A DNA stretch of 64,000 bases from contig JAFUXT010000001.1 in NCBI GenBank assembly GCA_017470815.1, positions 1 through 64,000 on the forward strand. Reading direction: 5' to 3'. A model generated the notes under the pieces. The model was not told where the DNA came from. It ran no database searches and saw nothing but the letters and a program-made list of their open reading frames with translations. The DNA comes from a bacterium. GTDB lineage: Bacteria; Cyanobacteriota; Vampirovibrionia; Gastranaerophilales; Gastranaerophilaceae. Shown here piece after piece: positions 17,941-27,376 of this stretch; within the stretch, counting starts at the first letter, position 1; each line of letters begins with the position of its first letter. Both the position numbers and the translations under genes were made by a program.

Positions 17941-18864
17941 ATGAAAGATTTTAAAGTAAAATTCAGAGGTGTAAGAGGCAGTTTTCCCGTTGCTGATAAG
18001 AAATTTTTGCAATACGGCGGAAATACCTCCTGTGTGGAAATTAATGCAGGCGGGCATGTTATTATACTTGATGCGGGAACAGGTATTGTCAAAGTCGGGG
18101 ATGAACTTATGGAAAAATATATTTCTTCCGCGCTTGAAGTAAAAGACAGAACCCCTGTCTGTGCATCTGTTTTACTTTCTCACATTCATCAGGATCATAT
18201 TCTCGGACTGACATTTTTTAAGCCAATGCATCTGAAATCATCAAAAATCAGTATTTTTGGAGATGGAAATGACAGTGATATTTTAAAAGACAATCTTTCA
18301 AATCTTGTTTTCGGAAAAACATTTCCGCTTGATTTAAACGATATTCAATGTGAACTTGATATTCACAATTTAGATGAAAATTATGTAATTTTGCTTCGGG
18401 ATGATTGCAATGCGCAACTTGTAAGAAAAGACAAATTTGAACCGCAGGAAAATGATGTCGTGGTGACTTTTTACAAATCTTATGTTCATCCGCAAAACGG
18501 AGTGATTATTTATAAAATAACTTATAAAGGTAAATCCGTTGTTTATGCAACAGATAAAGAAAGTTATTTTGGGGGGGATAAAAAATTTGTGCAGTTTTCC
18601 AAAAATTGCAATCTTTTAATCCATGATGCCCAATACACTTCAGAAGATTATCTGAATTCTCATTCACCAAAACAGGGGTTTGGACATTCCACTTATGACA
18701 TGGCACTTGAAGCAATGCATCAAACAGGCGCAAAAAATCTTGTATTTTTCCACTATGAACCATCTTATGATGATTCAAAACTTGATAAAATAAAAGAACT
18801 TTATACTTCACAAAATAAAAATGTTTATATGGCTTACGAAGGTCTTGAATTAAACATTGAATAA
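17941..18864 (+). CDS. MBL-fold metallohydrolase
   Basis: 307 residues, cytoplasmic. The N-terminal GVRGSFPV and GGNTSCVEI, the LDAGTG loop, then SHIHQDHILGL (HxHxDH metal motif), and later ATDKE and GHSTYDMALEA are the pattern of RNase Z/PqqB-like metallo-beta-lactamase-fold proteins. The C-terminal NLVFFHYEPSYDD supplies the last metal His. In this subgroup many members are phosphodiesterases or response-regulator-linked hydrolases; the substrate is unknown. Part of the run TPR - phosphoesterase - MBL - TPR, with a GGTTAATAA upstream instead of a strong ribosome binding site. Confidence 0.85.
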   Translation: MKDFKVKFRGVRGSFPVADKKFLQYGGNTSCVEINAGGHVIILDAGTGIVKVGDELMEKYISSALEVKDRTPVCASVLLSHIHQDHILGLTFFKPMHLKSSKISIFGDGNDSDILKDNLSNLVFGKTFPLDLNDIQCELDIHNLDENYVILLRDDCNAQLVRKDKFEPQENDVVVTFYKSYVHPQNGVIIYKITYKGKSVVYATDKESYFGGDKKFVQFSKNCNLLIHDAQYTSEDYLNSHSPKQGFGHSTYDMALEAMHQTGAKNLVFFHYEPSYDDSKLDKIKELYTSQNKNVYMAYEGLELNIE

Positions 18865-18890
18865 ACAAAATTTATTATTAAAAGATTAGT

Positions 18891-19460
18891 ATGAAAAAAC
18901 TGCTCACAATAATTGCAATATTTATGATTACACTTCCCGTATTTGCAAAACCGGGAACTATTGTCACGTACACCATAGACCCTGAAAAAAATGCATGGGA
19001 GCATAACAATGTTGGTGTAAATTATATGGAAGAAAAATGTTATTATGCCGCAATTCAGGAATTTAAAATCGCAATAAGTTTAAACCCAAAAGCGCAATCA
19101 ACAGCAATTTATATGAACAATTTGGGCAAAGCATACCTGACAATCGGTTACCCCGAACTTGCTTTGGGATGTTTTGAAGATGCACTTAAACAGTATAGTC
19201 TGAATTTTGAATTTTATGATAATCTTGCAAAATGTTACGGACAGTTGGGAAGAACAAGTGAACAACTTGCGAAATATAAAAGTCAAATTGACAAAAATCC
19301 TGTTGCAAGAGTGATGGTTGGACTTTTGCAGGAGCAAAGCGGAAACAAAAAACAAGCAATCACTACCCTTGATGATTTTGTAATGTCAGAGCCGGATTTG
19401 ATTATTACTCCCGCAGTTAAAAAACACATACAAGATTTGGTAAGTGAAATAAATAAATAA
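18891..19460 (+). CDS. exported TPR-repeat protein
   Basis: 189 residues with a signal peptide (KKLLTIIAIFMITLPVFA, cleavage after about residue 19). About three TPR units follow, e.g. YYAAIQEFKIAISLNPKAQ and YPELALGCFEDALKQYS. Probably a periplasmic adaptor. Last gene of the 16027-19460 run, 26 bp after the MBL gene. It ends directly against a convergent gene with no intervening base and no obvious terminator between them. Confidence 0.75.
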   Translation: MKKLLTIIAIFMITLPVFAKPGTIVTYTIDPEKNAWEHNNVGVNYMEEKCYYAAIQEFKIAISLNPKAQSTAIYMNNLGKAYLTIGYPELALGCFEDALKQYSLNFEFYDNLAKCYGQLGRTSEQLAKYKSQIDKNPVARVMVGLLQEQSGNKKQAITTLDDFVMSEPDLIITPAVKKHIQDLVSEINK

Positions 19461-20132
19461 TTAATATTTCAACGATTTTGAAATCTTTGAATGAATAGCA
19501 TTTGCTTTGCTTAAATATTGGGTGAGTTTATCATAATTCCCACCTCTTTCTCCATAAGGAATATTCATATCCATAAGTTCATCAACGCTTTTGCTTATTT
19601 GAGATAACTGTTCTAATGAATCACTTAAAGTTACAACAGAATTCACTTTTTTTGAAATTTTTGCAAGAATTTTTCGCGATACAAATGACTGAATTTTGTA
19701 CATGACAGGCATTTTTTCTTTCAAAGTTTCGTGCAGTATTTTTTCTTTATCTCCCAAAACACGACCACCGTAAGCACGTTGCTTTTCAAGTGTCGATAGT
19801 TCCTGCAAATATCTTTGGCGTTTTGCCTTTAAACCGAGTGACTCATTTTGAGTACCATAATTATCGGCAAGTTTAATTTTTTCGTCTAAATCTTTTATAG
19901 ACTGTTCTTTTTCTTTTATTCTATAATCAATACTCAATTCCTGTTCTTCTGTTTCATCAAATTTAGAATTGTTTAGTATTGTCGAATCATATCCGTTTAA
20001 TCTTTTTTGCGAATTCTGAGTGAATGATACTTGATTAATATTTTTTGCATTAAAAGGATTTACCGGAGAAAAACCGAACTCTCTGGTAAAAATATTGGTA
20101 TTAATACTGTTTTTTTGAGTATTGTTATCCAT
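19461..20132 (-). CDS. coiled-coil protein with FG/FT N-terminal motif
   Basis: 223 residues from the ATG at 20132; a TTG seven codons upstream is in frame but TATAAT (20139-20144) ends exactly six bases before this ATG, which fits the leaderless starts seen elsewhere in the window. The first 45 residues are low-complexity Asn-rich with FGFSPVNPF and QVSFTQNSQ. The rest is strongly helical (KEKEQSIKDLDEKIKLADNY and onwards), consistent with a coiled coil. No signal peptide, no family recognised. Convergent with the TPR gene and divergent from the RND operon. Confidence 0.65.
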   Translation of the reverse strand: MDNNTQKNSINTNIFTREFGFSPVNPFNAKNINQVSFTQNSQKRLNGYDSTILNNSKFDETEEQELSIDYRIKEKEQSIKDLDEKIKLADNYGTQNESLGLKAKRQRYLQELSTLEKQRAYGGRVLGDKEKILHETLKEKMPVMYKIQSFVSRKILAKISKKVNSVVTLSDSLEQLSQISKSVDELMDMNIPYGERGGNYDKLTQYLSKANAIHSKISKSLKY

Positions 20133-20267
20133 ACCTATATTATAAACCGTCAAAAAAAATTTTTTGCCCTTTAAAAGTAGTATATTTACACAATATATTA
20201 TTTATATTGCTTGAATGTTAGTGATATTTATGGTTTAATTTAAAAATGGTAAAAATGGAGAAAATCT

Positions 20268-21440
20268 ATGAAATTAAATATTAAAATGACAAGAAAAAAA
20301 CTTGCAATACTTGTTTTGATAATAATTATTGCTCCTATAGTTTATAACAAATTATCAGGGCTTGTTACAGGCCTTATTATGATGCAAATGATGAAAATGC
20401 CTAAAGAAGTCGTTGTTGATTATCCTGTTAATGCAGATTCTTATGTCAGCGCAGAATCAACCGGCAGAGTCGAAGCCAAGTATTCAATTGATGTTATGGC
20501 CCGAGTTGCAGGCTTTTTACAGAAAAAATACTTTAATGAAGGTGATTTTGTAAAAAAAGGTCAAACATTATTTCAAATTGACCCTCAGGAATTTCAACTT
20601 GAAGTGCGTAATTCACAGGCAACAGTCAATCAGTATAATGCATTGCTTGTAAATTCTCAACAGGAGTTAGACAGAGCAAATGCTTTGATTAAAGAGGATT
20701 TGGTCAGCCATTCTTATGTGGACCAATCTCTTGCATCAAGAAATCAAAATCAGGCATTGTTAGATGCGGCAAGACAAAAATTGCAACTTGCAAAAGTAAA
20801 TTTAGGCTACACAACAATAAAATCCCCAATAGATGGCAGAATAGGGAAAGTAAAAATTACCGAAGGGAATTATGTATCACTTACTTCAGGGCCGTTGGTC
20901 AATGTGTCAAGTATGGATCCTGTTTATGTAACATTTAGCCTCAGAAGTTCAGACTTTATAAAAATGCTCAAAGCAAGTAACGAATTTAAAGATGTAAAGG
21001 TAAAAGTTCAGTTTGAAGGCGGGAAATGGTATGGCAAGACGGGTGTAGTTGATTTTGTTGATAACCAAATTGATAAAAATTCCGGTTCAATTCAGATGAG
21101 AGCAACATTTGATAACTCTGACTGGTGGCTTGTCCCCGGAGATTATATGAAAGTGTCTTTGGTCTCTCCTAAAAAATTCAAATATATGACTGTCCCGCAA
21201 GCCTGCACGAAAGGTGATGCTATGAGCGGATACTATGTTTGGGTTGTAAATAAAGACAATACTGTTAAGAGAAAAGATATAAAAGTTTCTGACCAGATTG
21301 ATAATCACTGGATTGTTGAATCAGGTCTTGATAAGAATGACAAAATAGTTGTCGCCGGTGTTCAAAATATCGGTGTTGAAGGACAAAAAGTTAAAATTAT
21401 TACAAAAAAAGAGTACGAAAAGAAACAAAAAAGCGAATAA
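20268..21440 (+). CDS. RND efflux pump periplasmic adaptor (MFP/HlyD type)
   Basis: 390 residues. An N-terminal signal anchor (residues about 10-30) is followed by the lipoyl half-motif GFLQKKYFNEGDFVKKGQTLFQID, a coiled-coil hairpin (residues about 100-160), the second lipoyl half with TTIKSPIDGRIGKVKITEGN, and beta-barrel/membrane-proximal domains. It links the inner-membrane RND permease to TolC. First gene of a three-gene operon, with GGAG before the start; AcrA/MexA class. The unusual Met-rich stretch MMQMMKMPKE just after the anchor is worth noting. Confidence 0.93.
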   Translation: MKLNIKMTRKKLAILVLIIIIAPIVYNKLSGLVTGLIMMQMMKMPKEVVVDYPVNADSYVSAESTGRVEAKYSIDVMARVAGFLQKKYFNEGDFVKKGQTLFQIDPQEFQLEVRNSQATVNQYNALLVNSQQELDRANALIKEDLVSHSYVDQSLASRNQNQALLDAARQKLQLAKVNLGYTTIKSPIDGRIGKVKITEGNYVSLTSGPLVNVSSMDPVYVTFSLRSSDFIKMLKASNEFKDVKVKVQFEGGKWYGKTGVVDFVDNQIDKNSGSIQMRATFDNSDWWLVPGDYMKVSLVSPKKFKYMTVPQACTKGDAMSGYYVWVVNKDNTVKRKDIKVSDQIDNHWIVESGLDKNDKIVVAGVQNIGVEGQKVKIITKKEYEKKQKSE

Positions 21441-21461
21441 CCTTAATTTAGGATAAATACA

Positions 21462-24400
21462 ATGAAAAAGATATTTGATAAAAAAAACTTATATTTCTTT
21501 ATACAAAAACCTAGATTTGCACTTGTAATTTCAATCTGTATAGTTTTAATGGGTTTAATTTCACTTGCAGGGCTGAAACAGGAAAGTTATCCTGATGTTA
21601 CCCCTCCGCAAATTCAGGTAAGTGCGAATTATATGGGGGCAAGTGCAGAGGTTGTAGAATCTTCTGTTGCAACAGTTCTTGAACAAAAATTGAACGGGGT
21701 TGAAAACCTTACATATATGACATCAACCTGCTACGACGGTATGTACCAGTTAAAGATGTTCTTTAAGGTCGGGACAGATAAAAACGTAAACCTTATGAAT
21801 GTTCAAAACAGAATCCAACAGGTACAATCACAACTTCCTGAAGATGTTCAAAGGACAGGGGTTACGGCTCTTAGTAGGTCTGCGGGTTCAGGTGCTCTGA
21901 TTTTGACACTTATTCCGGAAAGAGGGAATTGGTCGCAATTAGACCTGACAAACTACGGGTCAATTTATGTAAAAGATGAATTGAAGCGTGTCGAAGGGGT
22001 TGCAGATGTCGATGTTTACGGTTCCGGCGATTATGCAATGAGAATATGGCTCGACCCTCAAAAAATGGCAGGGCTGAATATTTCCACAAGCGAAGTGAAG
22101 GCTGCAATAGCCGCTCAAAATACTCAGGTTACGGCAGGTGCTTTAGGGCAAAGACCAACCGAAGATGAACAGGCATTGCAAATTACATTAAAAACTAAAG
22201 GCAGATTACAAGATGTCAAAGAATTTGAAAATATAATTATCCGTTCAAATATTGACGGCTCAAATGTAAAAATTAAAGATATTGCAAAAGTCGAACTTGG
22301 TGCGCAAAACTATCAGAACTTAGGTTTGGTTGACGGTAAACCGTCTGCGGTTATTGTAATTTCGCAATTGCCCGATGCCAACATTATAGAGATGTCAAAA
22401 GCCGTACACAAAAAAGTTGATGAACTTAATTCAAGATTAAATAACGGCTTGGTTATAAGTACAACCAAAGATGATGCAGATTATATTGAAGAATCAATGT
22501 CAGAGGTTGAATTTACAATTCTTTTGACCGCCTTAATCGTTGTATTGATAATTTATTTGTTCTTGGGTGATGCTATGGCAACCCTTGTTCCGTGTGCAAC
22601 AATTCCTGTTTCTCTCATCGGTACATTTTTTGCATTAAAAGTTATGAATATGTCTATCAACCTTCTGTCCTTATTTGCATTAGTTTTGGCAGTCGGGGTT
22701 GTTGTTGATGATGCTATTGTTGTAATTGAAAATGTTAAAAGGCATATTGACGAAGGCAAATCAGCCATTATGGCAACCCAATTAACAATGGAGGAAGTAG
22801 GTTCATCACTTGTTGCAATGGCAATGGTTTTGATGGCAGTATTTGTTCCTATTATCTTTATGGGCGGAATGACAGGGGTTATGTATAAGCAGTTTGCTGT
22901 TTGTATTGCTGTTTCTATTGCGATTTCTGCAATTTGTGCATTGTCATTGTCTCCTGCAATGTGTTCTCATTTCTTGGGCAAAAAACAAAGTGATAAAATT
23001 GATATGCATGAGTCATCTTTACGTTCACATTTAAAGCATGTTTTAAGCAGAATAAACAGACGAACCTTGCGTTATGTTTCAAAATTTAATCGTATTTTTG
23101 ATAAGATAGAAAATTTCTATATGGAATTTGTTGAAAAATTTGTCTATGACAAAAAGTTGACTATCATATTTTATATCGCAATACTTTTAATTACCGCAGG
23201 GACATTCAAAATTACTTCAACAGGGTTTATTCCTGACGAGGATCAAAAGGTTTTGATTTCAAGTATAACTTTACCTGACGGTGCATCTTTACCCAGAACC
23301 GAAGAAGTTGCAAGACGATTTGTTGCTCAGGTAGGAGAACTTGACGGTGTTGATAAGAAAAAACTAACTGTATTCGGCGGAAATGGGGCATCAAACACCG
23401 CATTTGCAATAGTATTGTTAAAAGACTATGATTACAGAAAAATCGGACCTTTGAGATGGATAAAACGAAAACTTCAGGGACGTGAGACAAACCTTTCTCA
23501 TACGGCAATTTTGAATAAAATCAGACAAATCGGGGCAAATACAAAGGAAGCCTCAATTATATCATTTTCTCCTCCTGCAATTCAGGGTATGAGTATGATG
23601 GGCGGTTTTGAATTCCAAATGCTTTCACAAGGGGATTACACCCCTCAACAGATGGAGCAGTGGGCAAATAAACTCATTATGGAAGCAAATCAGAACGAGT
23701 CACTTTCAGATGTCAATACAACATTTCAGGCGAATGTTCCGCAATATATTCTTGATATAGATTATGCAAAAGCAATGGCGCAGAATGTTGATTTGCAGGA
23801 ATTGTATGCAACACTTGCCTCAATGCTCGGGACTTATTATGTAAACGATTTCAATAAATACGGGCGTGTATTTAAAGTAGAATTGCAAGCATTGAGTAAA
23901 TTCAGAGATAAAGCAACCGATTTGGAAGGGATTTATGTTACAAACAGAACAGGAGTTCAGGTACCGGTCTTGTCACTTGTAAAATTAAGACAAACTATCG
24001 GTACGGCTTCAATTACAAGATATAACTTATATACATCTGTTCAAATTCAAGGGCAACAGGCTCCGGGTAAGAGTTCCGGTGATGCGATGAATGCTATGGA
24101 AGAAGTGGCAAAAAAAGTTCTGCCGTCAGATATGACATTTGACTGGTCGGGTACATCCGCACAGGAAAGGGAAGCATCGGGACAAACTATTATGATAGTC
24201 AGTTTTGCTTTGATATTTGTATATTTGTTCCTTGTTGCATTGTATGAAAGTTATACAATACCGTTTGCGGTACTTTTGATTTCTCCTGTTGCGGCGCTTG
24301 GCGCACTAATATTCCAATTAATGATAAATCAGGCATTTGATATATATTCTCAGGTCGGGATGATTACGTTGATTGGGCTTGCGGCAAAACAATCTATTTT

Positions 24401-24722
24401 GATTGTAGAATTTGCAAAAACCGAACACGAAGAAAACGGTTTGTCGGTTCGGGATGCTGCAATAAAGGCTGCCAAATTGCGTTTTAGGGCAATTATGATG
24501 ACCGAACTTGCATTTATTATCGGTGTATTACCTATGATTTTTGCCACCGGTGCCGGTGCAAATTCAAGAATTTCGGTTGGTTCAACAGTATTTGGCGGAA
24601 TGGTTGCCGCAGCAACTTTAGGGGCAGTTTTGACTCCTGCCTTTTATGTAATCGTTCAGGAATTTGTTGATAAATTCCCAAAACGTCCGATTACGCAAGA
24701 AGATTTAACTTATGAAGAATAA
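21462..24722 (+). CDS. RND multidrug efflux permease (HAE1, AcrB-like)
   Basis: 1086 residues, close to AcrB length, with 12 predicted transmembrane helices and two large periplasmic loops. The proton-relay pair appears in TM4 as [17 protein letters not shown]. The N-terminal [18 protein letters not shown] and the TGFIPDEDQ motif in the second loop are typical HAE1 features. The pump uses the proton gradient to push hydrophobic compounds into the adaptor-TolC channel. A central insertion around residues 515-560 and another (residues 665-690, basic) are longer than in AcrB. Lies 21 bp after the adaptor gene. Confidence 0.96.
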   Translation: MKKIFDKKNLYFFIQKPRFALVISICIVLMGLISLAGLKQESYPDVTPPQIQVSANYMGASAEVVESSVATVLEQKLNGVENLTYMTSTCYDGMYQLKMFFKVGTDKNVNLMNVQNRIQQVQSQLPEDVQRTGVTALSRSAGSGALILTLIPERGNWSQLDLTNYGSIYVKDELKRVEGVADVDVYGSGDYAMRIWLDPQKMAGLNISTSEVKAAIAAQNTQVTAGALGQRPTEDEQALQITLKTKGRLQDVKEFENIIIRSNIDGSNVKIKDIAKVELGAQNYQNLGLVDGKPSAVIVISQLPDANIIEMSKAVHKKVDELNSRLNNGLVISTTKDDADYIEESMSEVEFTILLTALIVVLIIYLFLGDAMATLVPCATIPVSLIGTFFALKVMNMSINLLSLFALVLAVGVVVDDAIVVIENVKRHIDEGKSAIMATQLTMEEVGSSLVAMAMVLMAVFVPIIFMGGMTGVMYKQFAVCIAVSIAISAICALSLSPAMCSHFLGKKQSDKIDMHESSLRSHLKHVLSRINRRTLRYVSKFNRIFDKIENFYMEFVEKFVYDKKLTIIFYIAILLITAGTFKITSTGFIPDEDQKVLISSITLPDGASLPRTEEVARRFVAQVGELDGVDKKKLTVFGGNGASNTAFAIVLLKDYDYRKIGPLRWIKRKLQGRETNLSHTAILNKIRQIGANTKEASIISFSPPAIQGMSMMGGFEFQMLSQGDYTPQQMEQWANKLIMEANQNESLSDVNTTFQANVPQYILDIDYAKAMAQNVDLQELYATLASMLGTYYVNDFNKYGRVFKVELQALSKFRDKATDLEGIYVTNRTGVQVPVLSLVKLRQTIGTASITRYNLYTSVQIQGQQAPGKSSGDAMNAMEEVAKKVLPSDMTFDWSGTSAQEREASGQTIMIVSFALIFVYLFLVALYESYTIPFAVLLISPVAALGALIFQLMINQAFDIYSQVGMITLIGLAAKQSILIVEFAKTEHEENGLSVRDAAIKAAKLRFRAIMMTELAFIIGVLPMIFATGAGANSRISVGSTVFGGMVAAATLGAVLTPAFYVIVQEFVDKFPKRPITQEDLTYEE

Positions 24723-24725
24723 CAA

Positions 24726-24753
24726 ATTGTCGGCATAACAAGCTCCGACCTAC
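24726..24753. repeat. GTCGG...CCGACCTAC hairpin repeat, copy 2
   Basis: ATTGTCGG-N12-CCGACCTAC, matching the copy at 7292-7318. It lies in the 45-bp gap between the RND permease gene and the TolC gene. Confidence 0.55.
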
Positions 24754-24767
24754 AAAAAGGATAAAAT

Positions 24768-26354
24768 ATGAAAAAGATTTTAAATATAGCATTGATAATT
24801 TCAATAACTGCAATGGGCATAAATAGTTCATTTGCAAAAAAAGTTAATATAAATATGCCTGATGAAGAAATAGTTCAGCAGATTAGAAATGACAAAGCAA
24901 ATGTGCTTGCATCTTCTAAAACCACTAATACGGTTACACCTGTTCAAATTGTCAAACCTGAAAAGCAGAAAAAAGTAAACAAAAGACAAGAAAATAAAAA
25001 GACAAAACTAAAAGCAGTAACAAAAGAAAAATCTTCAAAAGAAGCAGAAGGAATGTATGAATCAAAATTTCCTGTCATTGACAGTCAGATAAATTTTTAC
25101 GATACATCAAATATTCCTCAGGAAGTAACGCTCAAAGACTGTATAAAACTTGCAATTACTCACAATCCGACAATTATGTCTGCGATTAGTAATGCAGAAA
25201 TATATAAGACCAAAATCGGTCAGGCTTGGAGTAATTATTTCCCAAAATTAACTGCAGGAATAAGTTATTCACGAAACAATATGCTTATGACGATGGGTGG
25301 AGCAATGGCTGGTATGATACCACAGACATATAATATGTTCTATGTTCCTAATCTGTCAGCGGATATGCTTTTATTTGACTTTGGTAAAACCAAAGCGCAG
25401 GCTGATAATGCCAAAAGAATTTATGAATCAACCCGTTATGATGCCGAAACAAGTATTGAAAATGTAATATACAAAGTGAAAGTTGCATATTACAATATGG
25501 TATTTGCAAAGGTGCAAAAAGAAGTTTACGCCGAAACAGTAAAAGATTATGAACTTCAGTTAAAACAGGCAAGAGCATACTATGAAATCGGTAAAAAACC
25601 GAAAATTGATGTAACTTATGCTGAATATAACCTTGGAAAAGCGCAACTAAACGAAATTAAAGCAAAAAATACTCTTGAACTTGCTGCGGTGCAACTTGCC
25701 AATGCCGTTGGTATTCCTGAACTTGCAGGAGTTGTATTGAAAGACGAATTAAATTCAAAAGAATATCAGGTTAATTTTACGGATTTAATAAAAACTGCGC
25801 AAGAATCAAGACCGTCACTTCTTTCGGCTAAGAAAAAAATGGATGCCGCAGAATTAACGGTTCGTGCATCAAAAAGAGCCTACACTCCAAATATAAGTGC
25901 ATTTGGTTCTTATCAGCATGGCGGACGAGAAATCAATAGTGACTACGGCTATCAATTCGGTGCGCAATTGCAGTATTCGGGCGTGAATCTTATGAAACTC
26001 AAAAAACAAGTTGACGAAGCGACTGCAACATACAAAAAAGCCGTAGCGGATTATGAAAAAGAAAGACAAAATGTCTATCTCGATGTAAAAAGCGCATATA
26101 TAAGTCTTATGAACTCTTATGACAGTATAAGAGTTTCAAAACTTGCGCTTCAACAGGCAAAAGAACAACAGTATCAGGCATTCAGGCGCTATCAGGTAGG
26201 TTTGGGTGATGCTATCGAATTTAAAGATTCCGAAAATACATACCTCAATGCCCAACTTGATTACTACAATGTGTTATTGAATTACAATATAAATGCGGCA
26301 GAGATTGAACGTGTAATCGGTGCTCCTATTCACGAATCTGATGTGGAACTATAA
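24768..26354 (+). CDS. TolC-family outer membrane efflux channel
   Basis: 528 residues with a signal peptide (KKILNIALIISITAMGINSSFA). A Lys/Thr-rich linker of about 80 residues precedes two OEP domains; LKDCIKLAITHNPTIMSAIS and the second-half equivalent FTDLIKTAQESRPSLLSAKKK mark the two structural repeats. Trimeric outer-membrane duct of the tripartite pump encoded with the adaptor and permease directly upstream. The basic linker after the signal peptide is longer than in E. coli TolC. A ribosome binding site AAAGGAT precedes the ATG. No convincing terminator follows; the 109 bp to engB look featureless. Confidence 0.92.
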   Translation: MKKILNIALIISITAMGINSSFAKKVNINMPDEEIVQQIRNDKANVLASSKTTNTVTPVQIVKPEKQKKVNKRQENKKTKLKAVTKEKSSKEAEGMYESKFPVIDSQINFYDTSNIPQEVTLKDCIKLAITHNPTIMSAISNAEIYKTKIGQAWSNYFPKLTAGISYSRNNMLMTMGGAMAGMIPQTYNMFYVPNLSADMLLFDFGKTKAQADNAKRIYESTRYDAETSIENVIYKVKVAYYNMVFAKVQKEVYAETVKDYELQLKQARAYYEIGKKPKIDVTYAEYNLGKAQLNEIKAKNTLELAAVQLANAVGIPELAGVVLKDELNSKEYQVNFTDLIKTAQESRPSLLSAKKKMDAAELTVRASKRAYTPNISAFGSYQHGGREINSDYGYQFGAQLQYSGVNLMKLKKQVDEATATYKKAVADYEKERQNVYLDVKSAYISLMNSYDSIRVSKLALQQAKEQQYQAFRRYQVGLGDAIEFKDSENTYLNAQLDYYNVLLNYNINAAEIERVIGAPIHESDVEL

Positions 26355-26463
26355 GAAAAATATTTTAAAAAGTTCAAATATTTGGTACTACATGAAAAGC
26401 GTTTTGTAAGCAATTTTGTATCAAAATATTTAATCTTCTTAATTCTTATACTCTTAACCAAAA

Positions 26464-27039
26464 TTAACTGTTAGTTGTAAAAAACTCCAAAATTTTATCA
26501 TTATAGCGATTATTATTTGCACTAAACGGAAAAACTTCTCCGCCAAATTCTTTTTTTACATAGGCAAGAGCCTGCGCAACTTTATTATGCGAAGAAATAC
26601 AATCCGTTTTTGTTACAATCGTTATAATAGGCAGATTGTACGCACTAACCCACTCTCTCATTTGATAATCATTTTTCTGAATTTCGTGTCTTGCATCAAT
26701 CAGTTGAACAAGGCATTTTATATCTTCTCTTTTTAATAAATATTCTTCCAAATTTTTCTGCCATTGATTTTGAACTTCTTTTGAGACCTTTGCATAACCG
26801 TATCCGGGCAAATCTGCAATAATGAATTTGTCACTGAAATTAAAAAAATTGATAAGCCTTGTTTTACCCGGAGTATTTGATGTTTTAGCAAGTTTTTTAT
26901 TATTAGACAAACAATTTATAAACGACGATTTACCTACATTTGAACGCCCCAATAAAGGAAATTCACTTAGGTTGAACTTCGGGCACTGTGAAAGTTTTTC
27001 CGCGCTCTGTATAAATTTTGCCTGCATAAAATTACTCAT
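26464..27039 (-). CDS. engB: ribosome biogenesis GTPase EngB/YsxC
   Basis: 191 residues, standard length. P-loop GRSNVGKSSFIN, switch I TSNTPGKTRLINFF, switch II DLPGYGYAKV, and TKTD base specificity are all present. It helps assemble the large ribosomal subunit in the cytoplasm. The start codon overlaps the stop of the upstream 88-aa gene (ATGA at 27036-27039), so the two are translationally coupled. Confidence 0.95.
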   Translation of the reverse strand: MSNFMQAKFIQSAEKLSQCPKFNLSEFPLLGRSNVGKSSFINCLSNNKKLAKTSNTPGKTRLINFFNFSDKFIIADLPGYGYAKVSKEVQNQWQKNLEEYLLKREDIKCLVQLIDARHEIQKNDYQMREWVSAYNLPIITIVTKTDCISSHNKVAQALAYVKKEFGGEVFPFSANNNRYNDKILEFFTTNS

Positions 27040-27302
27040 TTTGACATCTTATCTTTCTGTTCTAAAAGTTTCTTCTTATATAATACAGTCTGAAAAAGAT
27101 TATACATTTTTGAATTATTTACAAGTGTTAATTGAGTTTTACCGTTTACAAAATCAATATTGAATGATTTTTCTTTCGCAAAAAAATTTTCACCCTCAAT
27201 ATTAACAATTTGGAACAAACCGTTTGTCAAAACACTCAACGGTTCTGCTAAAAAAGATTCAAATGTTCTTCTAATATCAAATTTTTTCTTTTTCATACTC
27301 AT
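27036..27302 (-). CDS. small basic protein coupled to engB
   Basis: 88 residues, Lys-rich at both ends (MKKKKFDIRR and LYKKKLLEQKDKM), with a beta-rich centre (GLFQIVNIEGENFFAKEKSF). No family recognised and no signal peptide. Translation is coupled to engB by a 4-bp overlap. A second in-frame ATG two codons on (27296) could be the true start. Basic charge and the engB link fit an RNA- or ribosome-associated role, but that is only inference. Confidence 0.6.
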   Translation of the reverse strand: MSMKKKKFDIRRTFESFLAEPLSVLTNGLFQIVNIEGENFFAKEKSFNIDFVNGKTQLTLVNNSKMYNLFQTVLYKKKLLEQKDKMSK

Positions 27303-27323
27303 GAAATATTAAAACATAAAAAG

Positions 27324-27354
27324 AAAAAGTTTGCGCAGAACACGCAAACTTTTT
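27324..27354. terminator. bidirectional terminator
   Basis: AAAAAGTTTGCG and CGCAAACTTTTT form a 12-bp stem with a 7-nt loop, directly downstream of the 599-aa TPR gene on the minus strand. Confidence 0.9.
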
Positions 27355-27376
27355 CAATATTACTAACTATTATCAA